Under the pieces are notes generated by a model. It did no database searches. It saw only the letters and a program-made list of their open reading frames with translations, and was not told the origin of the DNA. Both the position numbers and the translations under genes were made by a program. Below, piece by piece: positions 32,975 through 41,211 of a stretch of 64,000 bases of DNA. Position 1 is the first letter of the stretch. The number at the start of each line of letters is the position of its first letter. The stretch covers positions 1 to 64,000 of the forward strand of contig NZ_JASLGR010000060.1 in NCBI RefSeq assembly GCF_030150155.1, given 5' to 3'. Origin of the DNA: Nocardioides sp. (GTDB lineage: Bacteria > Actinomycetota > Actinomycetes > Propionibacteriales > Nocardioidaceae).

Positions 32975-33819
32975 TGGCCACGGTCGACTGGAGTCAGATC
33001 GTGAACTTCAGCAACTACAGCGAGCTGCTCCCCCTGGTGCGCAACAGCCTGATCGCCGGGGCGGTGCTCGGCCTGGTCGGCGGCCTGGTGAGCGTCTTCG
33101 TGATGACCCGCGACCTGCCGTTCGCGGTGCACGGCGTCAGCGAGCTGTCGTTCGCGGGCGCCTCCGGAGCCCTGCTGCTGGGGGCGAGCGTGGTGACGGG
33201 GTCGTTCGTCGGCTCCCTGCTGGCGGCGCTCGCCCTCGGCGTGCTTGGCGCCCGCGCCCGGGACCGCAACTCCATCATCGGCGTGCTGATGCCGTTCGGA
33301 CTCGGCCTCGGCATCCTGTTCCTGGCGCTCTACAAGGGACGCGCGGCCAACAAGTTCGGCCTGCTCACCGGGCAGATCGTGGCGATCGACAACACCTCGC
33401 TGACGGTCCTGGTCGCCACCTCCCTGGCCGTCCTGGTGGTGCTGATCGCGATCTGGCGCCCGCTCATGTTCGCCAGCGTCGACCCCGACGTCGCCGCCGC
33501 GCGCGGGGTGCCGGTGCGGCTGCTCGGCCCGCTCTTCCTGCTGCTGCTGGGCTGCACGGTCGCGGTCTCGATCCAGGTGATCGGGGCGCTGCTGATCCTG
33601 ACCCTGCTGTGCACGCCGGCGGCCGCCGCACTGCAGGTGAGCTCCTCGCCCACCGTCGTACCGATCCTGTCGGTGGTCTTCGCCCTGACCTCGATGGTCG
33701 GGGGCATCCTGCTGGCGCTGGGCACGACGATCCCGATCAGCCCGTACGTCACCACGGTGTCGTTCGCGATCTACGTGGTCTGCCGGATCGTCGGGAGGGT
33801 GCGGGTCCGCGCCCACTAG
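32971..33819 (+). CDS. znuB: Zinc ABC transporter permease
   Basis: A 282-residue ABC-3 family permease with about eight membrane helices. Family features include AVHGVSELSFAGASGALLLGA, FGLGLGILFLALYKG and SVDPDVAAARGVPVRLLG, the loop thought to contact the ATPase. The start overlaps znuC by four bases. Its TAG stop is followed directly by repeat array B, which fills the whole gap to the convergent DUF308 gene. Confidence 0.92.
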   Translation: MMATVDWSQIVNFSNYSELLPLVRNSLIAGAVLGLVGGLVSVFVMTRDLPFAVHGVSELSFAGASGALLLGASVVTGSFVGSLLAALALGVLGARARDRNSIIGVLMPFGLGLGILFLALYKGRAANKFGLLTGQIVAIDNTSLTVLVATSLAVLVVLIAIWRPLMFASVDPDVAAARGVPVRLLGPLFLLLLGCTVAVSIQVIGALLILTLLCTPAAAALQVSSSPTVVPILSVVFALTSMVGGILLALGTTIPISPYVTTVSFAIYVVCRIVGRVRVRAH

Positions 33820-33907
33820 CCGACTTCCGGCTTCACCACCGCCGACTTCCGGGTTCACCACCGCCGACTTCCGGGTTCACCACCCCCGAGATCCGGGTTC
33901 ACCACGG
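33820..33907 (+). repeat. 22-bp tandem repeat array B, four units
   Basis: Four units, each 22 bp, begin on the base after the znuB TAG and end one base before the stop of the convergent DUF308 gene at 33909, so they occupy the intergenic space exactly. Unit 1 has a C for G in the core (CCGGCTTC) and unit 4 reads GAGATCC in place of GACTTCC. Confidence 0.9.
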
Positions 33908-33908
33908 A

Positions 33909-34463
33909 TCAGACCCGGGAGTCGGCTGCCTTCAGCTCCGAGCGCAGAAGGAACCCGACCACCAGGAACACCAGCCCCCAGGCCAGGGCGACCAGGCCGA
34001 GGACGAAGGCGATGCTGACCGCGCTGCGGCCCGGGTTCGCGGCGAACAGGATTCCCAGCAGGATGTCGATCGCCGCCGAGAGCCACAGCAGCGCCCGTGG
34101 CACCACCTGACCGGCGCCGAACGAGCCGATCACCTCCATCACGCCCCGCGCGATCAGCCAGATGCCGAGCACCCAGGTGAGCGTCACCGCCGTCAGCCCC
34201 GGGCGGGTGATCGCGATCACCGCGGCGGCCAGGCCGATGATCCCGAACAGCACGAAGAAGATTCGACCGGCACCGCTGGTGCCCGGCTCGAGAGCGTGCG
34301 CGAGCGAGCCGATCCCGTCGATCAGGGCCCAGATCCCCCACAGCACGACGAGCGCCCAGATGGTGCTGATCGGCCACACCATCGCGACGATGCCGAAGAC
34401 GATCCCGATCGCGCCACGTACCATCAACAGCTTCCACGAGAGGCTGAGCCAGTCCTTGATCAT
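33909..34463 (-). CDS. HdeD/DUF308 family membrane protein
   Basis: A 184-residue integral membrane protein with six short hydrophobic helices in three repeated pairs, typical of HdeD/DUF308 (for example GAIGIVFGIVAMVWP, GIIGLAAAVIAITRP and AAIDILLGILFAANPG). In enterobacteria HdeD is linked to acid resistance, but the function in actinobacteria is not settled. ATG 34463 has AGGGAG five bases upstream, preferred to the GTG at 34469. It converges with znuB across repeat array B. Confidence 0.85.
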   Translation of the reverse strand: MIKDWLSLSWKLLMVRGAIGIVFGIVAMVWPISTIWALVVLWGIWALIDGIGSLAHALEPGTSGAGRIFFVLFGIIGLAAAVIAITRPGLTAVTLTWVLGIWLIARGVMEVIGSFGAGQVVPRALLWLSAAIDILLGILFAANPGRSAVSIAFVLGLVALAWGLVFLVVGFLLRSELKAADSRV

Positions 34464-34568
34464 CGTCACTCCCTGCGCCGGCCGAGCCCGATACCCGGAT
34501 CACCTCCACCTTAGGGAGGTTTCGCCGAACCCGCCGCGCAACGGGTGCCCGCGTGGTCCGATGAGGGC

Positions 34569-35081
34569 GTGACGCCTCCCACCATCCGTCGAGCGTGCCA
34601 GGTCGCCGTACTCGCGTCGGCTGCCCTCACCACCGCAGTGCTCGCTGCCTGCTCGGACTCCTCCGATGCTCCGACGCCCACTCCGACGCCGAGCCGGACA
34701 GCACCTGCGACTCCCTCGGCGACGCCGAGCGTCACCCCGACCGTGCCGCGCTCCGTGGTGCCGGTCCCGGGGCGCGCCGAGCTCGACGCTCGTCCCCGGT
34801 ACGCCTCGTGCGGCACGCAGGCACCCTCCCAGGGCGTCAAGCCGCTCCAGGACCCAGGCCTGGCCTGCCTCAACCGGCATCTCGCGGCGCACACCGGTGG
34901 CGAGTACGTCGTCACCGAGCTGACCACCGAAGGCGATCCGGTCACGACGTACTACCGGGTGACGCCACACCAGCACTTCGAGATCTGGGTGGACAGCTCG
35001 CAGGACCAGTTCAGCGGGAGTCGCGGGGTCACGCACGGCGACTGTGGCGTCCGCACGACCCTGACAGCCTTGCGGTGCTGA
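34569..35081 (+). CDS. Small Thr/Pro-rich lipoprotein
   Basis: A 170-residue predicted lipoprotein. A signal sequence ends in the lipobox VLAAC, followed by a Ser/Thr/Pro-rich spacer of 45 residues that suits crossing the cell wall, then a compact C-terminal domain with four Cys residues (YASCGTQ, GLACLN, HGDCGV, LRC at the very end). I do not recognise the domain; the Cys residues could form two disulfides. GTG 34569 is chosen because the signal starts there. Its last two codons and TGA stop lie inside the first unit of repeat array C. Confidence 0.78.
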   Translation: MTPPTIRRACQVAVLASAALTTAVLAACSDSSDAPTPTPTPSRTAPATPSATPSVTPTVPRSVVPVPGRAELDARPRYASCGTQAPSQGVKPLQDPGLACLNRHLAAHTGGEYVVTELTTEGDPVTTYYRVTPHQHFEIWVDSSQDQFSGSRGVTHGDCGVRTTLTALRC

Positions 35082-35160
35082 ACCCGGAACTCGACCGTGG
35101 CGAACCCGGAACTCGACCGTGGCGAACCCGGATCTCGGCGGTGGTGAACCCGGAAGTCGG
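35073..35160 (-). repeat. 22-bp tandem repeat array C, four units, inverted
   Basis: Four units in reverse orientation relative to arrays A, B and D, with the shared core GAACCCGGA. Units 1-3 are more diverged (GAACTCGA or GATCTCGG ends) than unit 4, which matches the consensus. The array begins inside the lipoprotein gene and supplies its TGA stop. Confidence 0.88.
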
Positions 35161-35164
35161 CAAT

Positions 35165-35255
35165 CGGCACGCGGTCGAGAGGAGGCTCAACCGCGTGCCG
35201 ACCGGGAGGGGTGCACCGTGTGCGTGGCGTCGTTTCGGGAGTACGCCACGCACAC
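35165..35255. other. Two consecutive perfect hairpins, possible structured RNA
   Basis: The 427-base gap 35082-35508 has no credible gene. Inside it, 35165-35175 pairs perfectly with 35190-35200 (11 bp, 14-base loop containing GAGGAGG) and 35218-35230 pairs perfectly with 35243-35255 (13 bp, 12-base loop CGTTTCGGGAGT). The rest of the gap holds array C, a six-base microsatellite and otherwise unremarkable sequence. The pair could be a terminator set, a non-coding RNA or a protein-binding site. Confidence 0.5.
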
Positions 35256-35443
35256 GGGCCTGGTGATGACCCCGCCCCCGCTTGACTAGGGACGCGCGGC
35301 CGGGGTTCCTCATCGCGAGCAACTCTGACAGCGAGTGAATACCTGTGTGGGCAGTGTAGGCCGACCGCACCGCAGCACGGCCGGACGTTGCTACCGGGGT
35401 GCCAACTTTCAGCGCCTCGACCGATCCGCAGATCAGGCACCTT

Positions 35444-35473
35444 GACGCCGACGCCGACGCCGACGCCGACGCC
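35444..35473. repeat. GACGCC microsatellite, five copies
   Basis: Five exact tandem copies of GACGCC lie 35 bases downstream of the chemoreceptor gene stop. Such a run is prone to slippage. No gene is affected in this copy. Confidence 0.85.
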
Positions 35474-35508
35474 CACACCCACCACCACGGCCGAAGCCGC
35501 AGCCGCGC

Positions 35509-36501
35509 TCAGTTGCTACGCAGCTCCTCGACGAACTGCCCGACCTCAGCACGCAGCAACGTCGCCATCTGCTCCAGCCCCTGCGCACCACCGAAGTCGA
35601 TGCTCGCCGGACGACCGCTGACAGCGATTCCGACCGCCTCGACCATCGGCGCGATCTCCTGGACGTTGGAGGCCACGCCCTCGATCACGGTGGTGGTCTC
35701 GCGCGCCGAGGACTGGAGTGCGTCGACCTGGGCCGTGATCTGCTCGGTCGACTTCGCGGTCGAGTCGGCCAGCTGCTTGACCTCCGAGGCGACCACCGCG
35801 AAGCCGCGGCCTGCCTCACCGGCACGGGCGGCCTCGATGGTGGCGTTGAGGGCGAGCATCCGGGTCTGCGCGGCGATCCGGGAGATCATCCCGACCACGT
35901 CCTGGATCTCGCGGGCGGTGGTCTCCATCTGCTTGACCGTGGCCGAGGCCGACTCGGTCTTGCCCTCGGCGACGTGGGCGGCCTGGTTGAGGCTGGACGC
36001 TGTGGCACCGAGCTCGATCGAGGCCGAGGCCATCTGCTCGGCGACCGCCGCGACGGTCTGCTCCAGTCGGTCGGCCAGCGCGAGCCGACGCCGCGCCTGC
36101 TCCTCCAGCCCGGCGCTGACCTCGGCCATCGACGTCGAGGCCTGGTTGATCATCTCGGCGCCGTAGCGGAAGACACCCATCGTGCCGCGCAGCAGGAAGC
36201 GCCGGTAGTAGCGCCCGTCGCTGGCCGCCTCCAGCGAGGCCACCGACTCCCGGACGTAGGCGTCGGTGCGGTCGAGCAGCAGGTTGATCGCCGAGCGCAT
36301 GGCCTGGACGTCGGCCATCTCCTCGGTGCCGGGGATGTTCATCGCGCGGGCCTCGAGGTCACCCTCGGCAGCGCGGCTCATCACCGCCAGCCAGTCCTGG
36401 ATCGCCGAGCCGTACAGCGCGTCGTGCCCGCCGACCGCGTCGTCGGACGCCGCCCGGGCCAGCGGAGCGTTCGCGATCGTCGGCGCGTCGGTCTCGCTCA
36501 T
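35509..36501 (-). CDS. Cytoplasmic methyl-accepting chemotaxis-type protein
   Basis: A 330-residue soluble protein without membrane helices. The C-terminal 190 residues form the MCP signalling coiled coil; the tip region reads RIAAQTRMLALNATIEAARAGEAGRGFAVVASEVKQLA, which contains the conserved hairpin. The N-terminal 130 residues are helical, with EGDLEARAMNIPG resembling a HAMP-like segment. It overlaps the PAS gene by four bases, so a PAS sensor and a signalling module are made as separate, coupled proteins. No flagellar or che genes are in the window. Confidence 0.88.
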   Translation of the reverse strand: MSETDAPTIANAPLARAASDDAVGGHDALYGSAIQDWLAVMSRAAEGDLEARAMNIPGTEEMADVQAMRSAINLLLDRTDAYVRESVASLEAASDGRYYRRFLLRGTMGVFRYGAEMINQASTSMAEVSAGLEEQARRRLALADRLEQTVAAVAEQMASASIELGATASSLNQAAHVAEGKTESASATVKQMETTAREIQDVVGMISRIAAQTRMLALNATIEAARAGEAGRGFAVVASEVKQLADSTAKSTEQITAQVDALQSSARETTTVIEGVASNVQEIAPMVEAVGIAVSGRPASIDFGGAQGLEQMATLLRAEVGQFVEELRSN

Positions 36502-37040
36502 GCGTTGCTCTCATTCGTCAGTGCCCAGACGAACTCGTCGTACGTCGTCCCGAGCTGTGCCAGCTTGGCCTCCAGCAGTCGCAGACCTGCGGCCGCGGCC
36601 TCGTCGGCGTTGCTGTGCCGGGCCTCCTCGGCCAGCATCTCGCGGTAGATCGGCTCGATCTGGCGGACCGCCTCGGGGGCGGGCAGTCGCCGGTTGGAGT
36701 GGTAGCCGACCACGTTCGCGGTGGAGTCGTAGCTGGGCGTGATGTGGGCCAGCACCCAGTAGTGGGCGCCGTCGGCTGCGAGGTTGACGACGTACGCGAA
36801 GAGCTCGCGACGCTGCTGGAGCGTCGACCACATCAGGCGGAAGACGCCACGGGGCATCGACGGGTGCCGGATGATGTTGTGCGGCTGGCCCACGACGTCG
36901 CGCTCGACGAACGCCGAGACCCGGCAGAAGACGTCGTTGGCGTAGGTGATGCGTCCCTTGGTGTCGGTCTTGGTGACGATCACCTCGTCGACGCCGAACG
37001 TCCGCGCAAGTCCGGTCGGCCGGACGGCGGTTCTAGACAC
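36498..37040 (-). CDS. PAS domain protein, Aer-like
   Basis: A 180-residue protein consisting mainly of one PAS domain of the aerotaxis type: IVTKTDTKGRITYANDVFC, GQPHNIIRHPSMPRGVFRLMW and GAHYWVLAHITPSYD. NIIRHPDMP-like motifs mark the Aer/PAS subgroup that binds FAD to sense redox state. A 55-residue helical tail follows. GTG 37040 has AGGAGG eight bases upstream; longer in-frame starts would cross the upstream dyad and lack similarity. It precedes the MCP-type gene and is probably its sensory partner. Confidence 0.85.
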   Translation of the reverse strand: MSRTAVRPTGLARTFGVDEVIVTKTDTKGRITYANDVFCRVSAFVERDVVGQPHNIIRHPSMPRGVFRLMWSTLQQRRELFAYVVNLAADGAHYWVLAHITPSYDSTANVVGYHSNRRLPAPEAVRQIEPIYREMLAEEARHSNADEAAAAGLRLLEAKLAQLGTTYDEFVWALTNESNA

Positions 37041-37053
37041 GTTGCTTCCCTCC

Positions 37054-37074
37054 TGTGGAGTGCGTACCTCCACA
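37054..37074. promoter_or_regulatory. Inverted repeat before the PAS gene
   Basis: TGTGGAG (37054-37060) and CTCCACA (37068-37074) are perfectly inverted around seven bases, just upstream of the Shine-Dalgarno of the PAS gene. It may be a leader hairpin or an operator. Confidence 0.4.
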
Positions 37075-37157
37075 CCCCTCCACCTCCGTCTTCGGCACCC
37101 GGTGGCAGAACTTGAGGAAGTCGGCGCGCATCCACAGGGTCCGACCACGCCCGTCGC

Positions 37158-37163
37158 TAGGCT
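37158..37163 (+). promoter_or_regulatory. -10 hexamer of the LacI gene
   Basis: TAGGCT lies seven bases before GTG 37171 with no ribosome binding site, so the message is probably leaderless. Confidence 0.5.
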
Positions 37164-37170
37164 GACCCTC

Positions 37171-38190
37171 GTGACCTCATCTCGGATCACCATCAAGGAC
37201 GTCGCCAGGGCCGCCGGCGTCTCGGTCACCACCGTCTCGCACGCCCTCAACGGCAAGGGCGACGCCAGTGTCACGACGGCGGAGCGGGTGCGCGCGATCG
37301 CGACCGAGCTCGGCTACCGGCCGAGCAGCACGGCGCGGGCGCTGCAGCGCGGCGGGCTGGGCTCGATCGCGCTGGTCATCCCCCGCGACGAGAGCCACGA
37401 GATCTCCCGGGAGATCCTGGCGCTGGACTACTACATGGCGGTGGCGAGCTCCGCGGCTGCGGCCGCCTTCGCCGCCGAGCGTCCGCTGGTGCTGCCACCG
37501 CTGCTGCGCACCGCCGACGACTGGCGCCTGATCAACGCCGACGGGGTGATCCTGGTCGACCCCGAGGCCCAGGACCCGACGATCGACCTGCTCGCCGAGC
37601 TCAACACCCCGGTGGTGACGATCGAGCGCGACGAGGCCCGCCCCGACTGGGTGCACTACGTCGCCGGCGACAACGCCACCAACACCACGATGGTGCTCGA
37701 CCACCTGCTGGCCCAGGGCGCTACCCGGATCGCGCTGCTGTCGACCGACTGGGCCCGCGCCTGGTCGACCGAGATCGATACGGCGTACGCCGACTGGTGC
37801 ACGTCCCACGGCCTGCCGAACCTGCGCACTCCGGTCCCCGCCGAGCTCGCACACCGCGACGCCGCCCTGGTCACCGGCCAGCTGCTCGACTCCGCCACTC
37901 CGCCCGATGCGATCTACGCCCCTGCCGAGGGGTACGCCGGCGGCGTGCTGCGCGCCTGCCGCGACCGCGGTCTCCGGGTACCCGAGGACCTGCTCCTGGT
38001 CAGCGGCAACGACGGCCGCGCCACTCGGGAGAGCAACCCGCCGGTGACGGCGATCGACCTCGATCCGATCCGGCAGACCGAGGCGGCGGTGGCGATGCTG
38101 GTCGACCTGATCGACGGACGTCACCCCGAGGTCCCCGTGCGACTGTCGAGTCGGCTGCTGGTCCGGGAGAGCTCGACGCGTCAGCAGTAG
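37171..38190 (+). CDS. LacI family transcriptional regulator
   Basis: A 339-residue regulator. Residues 5-50 are the LacI helix-turn-helix (ITIKDVARAAGVSVTTVSHALNG) and hinge helix region (YRPSSTARALQRGG). The rest is a periplasmic-binding-like effector domain with GVILVDPEAQDP and the C-terminal ISGNDGRATRE-like segment (here VSGNDGRATRESNPPVTAIDL). No sugar transport or catabolic genes are adjacent, so the target is distant or it acts on itself. GTG 37171 is preferred over the longer frame opening at 36946, which overlaps the PAS gene. Its end overlaps the convergent HNH gene by 10 bp. Confidence 0.9.
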   Translation: MTSSRITIKDVARAAGVSVTTVSHALNGKGDASVTTAERVRAIATELGYRPSSTARALQRGGLGSIALVIPRDESHEISREILALDYYMAVASSAAAAAFAAERPLVLPPLLRTADDWRLINADGVILVDPEAQDPTIDLLAELNTPVVTIERDEARPDWVHYVAGDNATNTTMVLDHLLAQGATRIALLSTDWARAWSTEIDTAYADWCTSHGLPNLRTPVPAELAHRDAALVTGQLLDSATPPDAIYAPAEGYAGGVLRACRDRGLRVPEDLLLVSGNDGRATRESNPPVTAIDLDPIRQTEAAVAMLVDLIDGRHPEVPVRLSSRLLVRESSTRQQ

Positions 38191-38918
38191 CCGAGCATCT
38201 CCTCCAACGCCCGCCGCTCACTGGCGTCAACGCTCAGCGACCAGGTCGCCTTGATCGTGATCCACCGCTCGGCGTACACGCACTGGTAGGCCTTGCGGGG
38301 GCGCCAGGCGGCCGGGTCGCCGCTGCCCTTGCTGGCGTTGGTCGGGCCGTCCACGGCGAGCAGCACCGCCAGGTCGTTGGCGTAGGCCCGGCGACGCTCG
38401 GCGTCCCAGGTGTCGGCTCCGGACACCCAGGCCTCGGCCAGCGGCACGATGTGGTCGATCTGGACCGCCTGCGCCTGGCGTGGGTCCTTGAGGTCGCTGA
38501 GCACCACCCGCCGCTCGGTGTAGGGATCCACCCAGGTGCCCGCGAGCACGTCGTGGTCGCACCGGCCCTGGACGGCGACGGTGGTCGAGCCGGGCACCGC
38601 GTCACGCAGCAGCACGTCGTCGCGCTGGTTGCAGCCGTTGTGGTCCACGTCGGACCAGGCCGAGCCGAACTCGGCGCGTCTGTAGCCGGCCGAGGACGGC
38701 GTACGACGTGAGGCGAGGGCCAACCCCGCGAGCTGGTCGGCGGCGTCGGCCGCGAGCCCGGTGGAGGCGGCTCCCGGAATCGCCGTGGCCTGGTCGGCGG
38801 CCGAGCGCACCGCGTCCAGATCGTCGAGCGAGCACCCGCCGAGACCGCCCGCCAGCAGCACCCCGACCAGCACTCCGACCAGCGACCCGACCAGTCCCAC
38901 TCCCCCACGCCACCGCAC
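38181..38918 (-). CDS. HNH (GmrSD C-terminal/DUF1524-like) lipoprotein
   Basis: A 245-residue exported protein. A hydrophobic segment ends in a lipobox-like LAGGLGGCS. The C-terminal 170 residues have the DUF1524/GmrSD_C HNH pattern: DVDHNGCNQRDDVLLRD, QIDHIVPLAEAW (His-Asp catalytic core) and DGPTNASKGSGDPAAW (Asn of the HNH). This type of secreted nuclease domain is frequent in actinobacteria, probably for extracellular DNA degradation. GTG 38918 with GAGGG upstream is chosen; a GTG at 38984 would lengthen the signal region. Convergent with the LacI gene. Confidence 0.82.
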   Translation of the reverse strand: MRWRGGVGLVGSLVGVLVGVLLAGGLGGCSLDDLDAVRSAADQATAIPGAASTGLAADAADQLAGLALASRRTPSSAGYRRAEFGSAWSDVDHNGCNQRDDVLLRDAVPGSTTVAVQGRCDHDVLAGTWVDPYTERRVVLSDLKDPRQAQAVQIDHIVPLAEAWVSGADTWDAERRRAYANDLAVLLAVDGPTNASKGSGDPAAWRPRKAYQCVYAERWITIKATWSLSVDASERRALEEMLGYC

Positions 38919-39063
38919 CCCAGAACCCTCGCAGAGGCCACCGACAGTTCCGGCGCCCGCCCTGCCCACGAGTGCAGAGAACACACGTCGCCAGCCCCAT
39001 TCAGGGCCAACAGCGGGTTAGTGTGCGAAGACCGCAGGACCCCACCAGCAGGAGGTTCCACCG

Positions 39064-41157
39064 TTGAGCACCGCCACCCTCGACAGCGTCGCCGGCCCGG
39101 ACGAGAACGCCAGGCCAGAGCTCAGCCCCGCCGCCCGCAACGCGGCCTTCGCCCTGATCGCCGGTGGCATGCTGCTGGCGGCCCTGGACGGAACGATCGT
39201 CTCCACCGCCCTGCCGACGATCGTCGGTGACCTCGGCGGGGCCTCCCACCTGTCCTGGGTGATCACCGCCTACATGCTCACCCAGACGATCGCGACCGCG
39301 CTGGGCGGCAAGCTGGGCGACATCTTCGGGCGCAAGACCCTCTTCCTGATCGCCATCGTCATCTTCGTCGGCGCCTCGGCCCTGGCCGGCGCGGCGACCT
39401 CGATGCCGTGGCTGATCGGCAGTCGGGCCCTCCAGGGCATCGGCGGCGGTGGCCTGACGGTGACGGCGACCGCCATGATCGCCGACATCATCCCGATGCG
39501 CTCGCGGGGCAAGTACCAGGGCGCGATGGGCGCGGTCTTCGGTGTCACCACGGTGATCGGACCCTTCCTCGGCGGCCTCTTCACCGACCACCTGTCGTGG
39601 CGCTGGGTGTTCTACATCAACGTCCCGATCGCTGCGGTGATCCTGATCCTCGCCGTCCGGCTGCTGCCCAGCACCAAGGGCGACGAGCGGCCGGTGATCG
39701 ACTACCTGGGGATCGCGTTCATCTCCGCCGCAGCGACCCTGCTGATCCTGGCCACCACCTGGGGTGGCAGCGAGTACGCCTGGGGCTCGACGATGATCAT
39801 CGGCCTCTTCGCCGCCGCCGTGGTGGTGATCGCGCTCTTCATCTGGGCCGAGTCGCGGGCGGCGAGCCCGATCCTGCCGCTGCGGCTGTTCCGGCAGAAC
39901 GTCTTCACCGTGTGCTGCCTGCTGAGCTTCGTGGTCGGCTTCGCACTGATGGGCACGATGACGTACCTGCCGACGTTCCTGCAGTTCTGCCTCGGGGTCT
40001 CGGCGACCGGCTCGGGCGCCCGGACGCTGCCGATGGTGATCAGCCTGCTGATCGCCTCGGTGGTGGCGGGCAACGTGGTGAGCACCACCGGGCGCTACAA
40101 GATCTTCCCGATCATCGGCGGCGGCGTGATGGCCGTCGGCGCGTTCCTGCTCTCCCGCCTCGACGAAGGCTCCGGCTTCGTCGACACCTCGATCGCGATG
40201 TTCGTGCTCGGCATCGGGATCGGCCTGGCGATGCAGATCCTGGTGCTGGTGGTGCAGAGCTCGGTGCACTACCGCGATCTGGGCACCGCGACCAGCGCGG
40301 TCAGCTTCTTCCGCACGATGGGCAGCACGTTCGGCGCTGCGGTGATGGGCAGCGTGTACGCGAACTCGCTCAGCGACACCCTGCCTCCAGCCCTGACCAA
40401 GGCCCAGGTGAGCCCGTCGGCGGTCTCCACCCCCGAGGCGCTCGACGGCCTGCCCGCCGCTGCACAGCAGATCCTGCGGCACGCGTACGCCGACTCCTTC
40501 AGCCACGTCTTCGCCAGCGGGATACCGCTCGCGCTGCTGGCGCTCGTCCTGGCCCTGTTCCTCAAGCAGGTGCCGCTACGGGGCCTGGCCTCGCCGGCGG
40601 CGGCCGATGTCGGGCGCGGCTTCGGCATCCCCGATGCCCGCAGCAGCGGGGGGCAGCTGGAGGACCAGCTGATGCGGGTGCTGCACAGCACCCGGGCACG
40701 CGGGATCGTGGAGCGGATCCTGGCCGGGGACCAGATCGCGAGCGTGCCGCAGGTCTGGGCGTGCGCCGAGGTCGGGGTGCATCGATATCGGCACGGTGTC
40801 GACGTACGCCTGACGGAGGTCGCCCACCAGCACGCCGTGCCGCGCGAGGTGCTCCAGCCCGCGTTCGACGAGGCCGTCGGCGCCGGGCTGATCACCCAGT
40901 CCGACGAGGCGTACCAGCTCACTGCGGCAGGCAAGGAGTCGATGCGTCAGCTGATCGGGGCGATCCACGCCAGCCTGGTGCACGAGGTCGAGCAGCAGTA
41001 CGACACCACCCTCGATGCCGATGAGCGCACCGAGTTCGGCCGGATCGCGTGGCGACTCCTGGTCGGGAGCCCGACCCTGGAGCCGGTCGGACGTCACCGA
41101 CGCGACCCGCACGTGCCCGCGACCGAGCAGGGTGCGTCAGCTCCCGACTTGGAATAG
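39064..41157 (+). CDS. DHA2-type MFS exporter fused to a winged-helix tail
   Basis: A 697-residue EmrB/QacA-type drug:proton antiporter with 14 helices in the first 510 residues. Antiporter motifs include LDGTIVSTALPTIVGDLGG, GGKLGDIFGRKTLFL, SRALQGIGGGGL and FGVTTVIGPFLGGLFTD. After helix 14 comes a soluble 170-residue extension in which about residues 580-650 look like a MarR-type winged helix (LTEVAHQHAVPREVLQ, GLITQSDEAYQLTAAGKE). The start is TTG at 39064 with AGGAGG upstream. The tail could be a regulatory or DNA-binding domain; it is an extension rather than a frame error because the reading frame is continuous. The substrate is unknown. Confidence 0.85.
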   Translation: MSTATLDSVAGPDENARPELSPAARNAAFALIAGGMLLAALDGTIVSTALPTIVGDLGGASHLSWVITAYMLTQTIATALGGKLGDIFGRKTLFLIAIVIFVGASALAGAATSMPWLIGSRALQGIGGGGLTVTATAMIADIIPMRSRGKYQGAMGAVFGVTTVIGPFLGGLFTDHLSWRWVFYINVPIAAVILILAVRLLPSTKGDERPVIDYLGIAFISAAATLLILATTWGGSEYAWGSTMIIGLFAAAVVVIALFIWAESRAASPILPLRLFRQNVFTVCCLLSFVVGFALMGTMTYLPTFLQFCLGVSATGSGARTLPMVISLLIASVVAGNVVSTTGRYKIFPIIGGGVMAVGAFLLSRLDEGSGFVDTSIAMFVLGIGIGLAMQILVLVVQSSVHYRDLGTATSAVSFFRTMGSTFGAAVMGSVYANSLSDTLPPALTKAQVSPSAVSTPEALDGLPAAAQQILRHAYADSFSHVFASGIPLALLALVLALFLKQVPLRGLASPAAADVGRGFGIPDARSSGGQLEDQLMRVLHSTRARGIVERILAGDQIASVPQVWACAEVGVHRYRHGVDVRLTEVAHQHAVPREVLQPAFDEAVGAGLITQSDEAYQLTAAGKESMRQLIGAIHASLVHEVEQQYDTTLDADERTEFGRIAWRLLVGSPTLEPVGRHRRDPHVPATEQGASAPDLE

Positions 41158-41194
41158 CCGACACCATGTCGGTATCTTTGCCGACATGGTGTCG
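41149..41194 (+). promoter_or_regulatory. Promoter inside a large palindrome before the ABC efflux genes
   Basis: Perfect 14-bp arms (41159-41172 and 41181-41194) flank an 8-base spacer. The spacer contains TATCTT (41173-41178), which has TTGGAA (41149-41154) 18 bases upstream, a good -10/-35 pair. Each arm is itself a small dyad of CCGACA with TGTCGG. A TetR-type repressor bound here would occlude RNA polymerase. Confidence 0.65.
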
Positions 41195-41211
41195 ATTAAC
41201 TGGGGACGGCA

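Noticed and set aside
35165..35255. Possible 6C RNA
   Set aside because: That family has two hairpins with runs of C in both loops. The loops here lack C-runs on either strand.
35399..36166. Plus-strand frame with Asp-Ala and His runs (DADADADADAHTHHH)
   Set aside because: The run is the GACGCC microsatellite read in frame; the rest is antisense to the MCP-type gene. No start signal or family pattern supports it.
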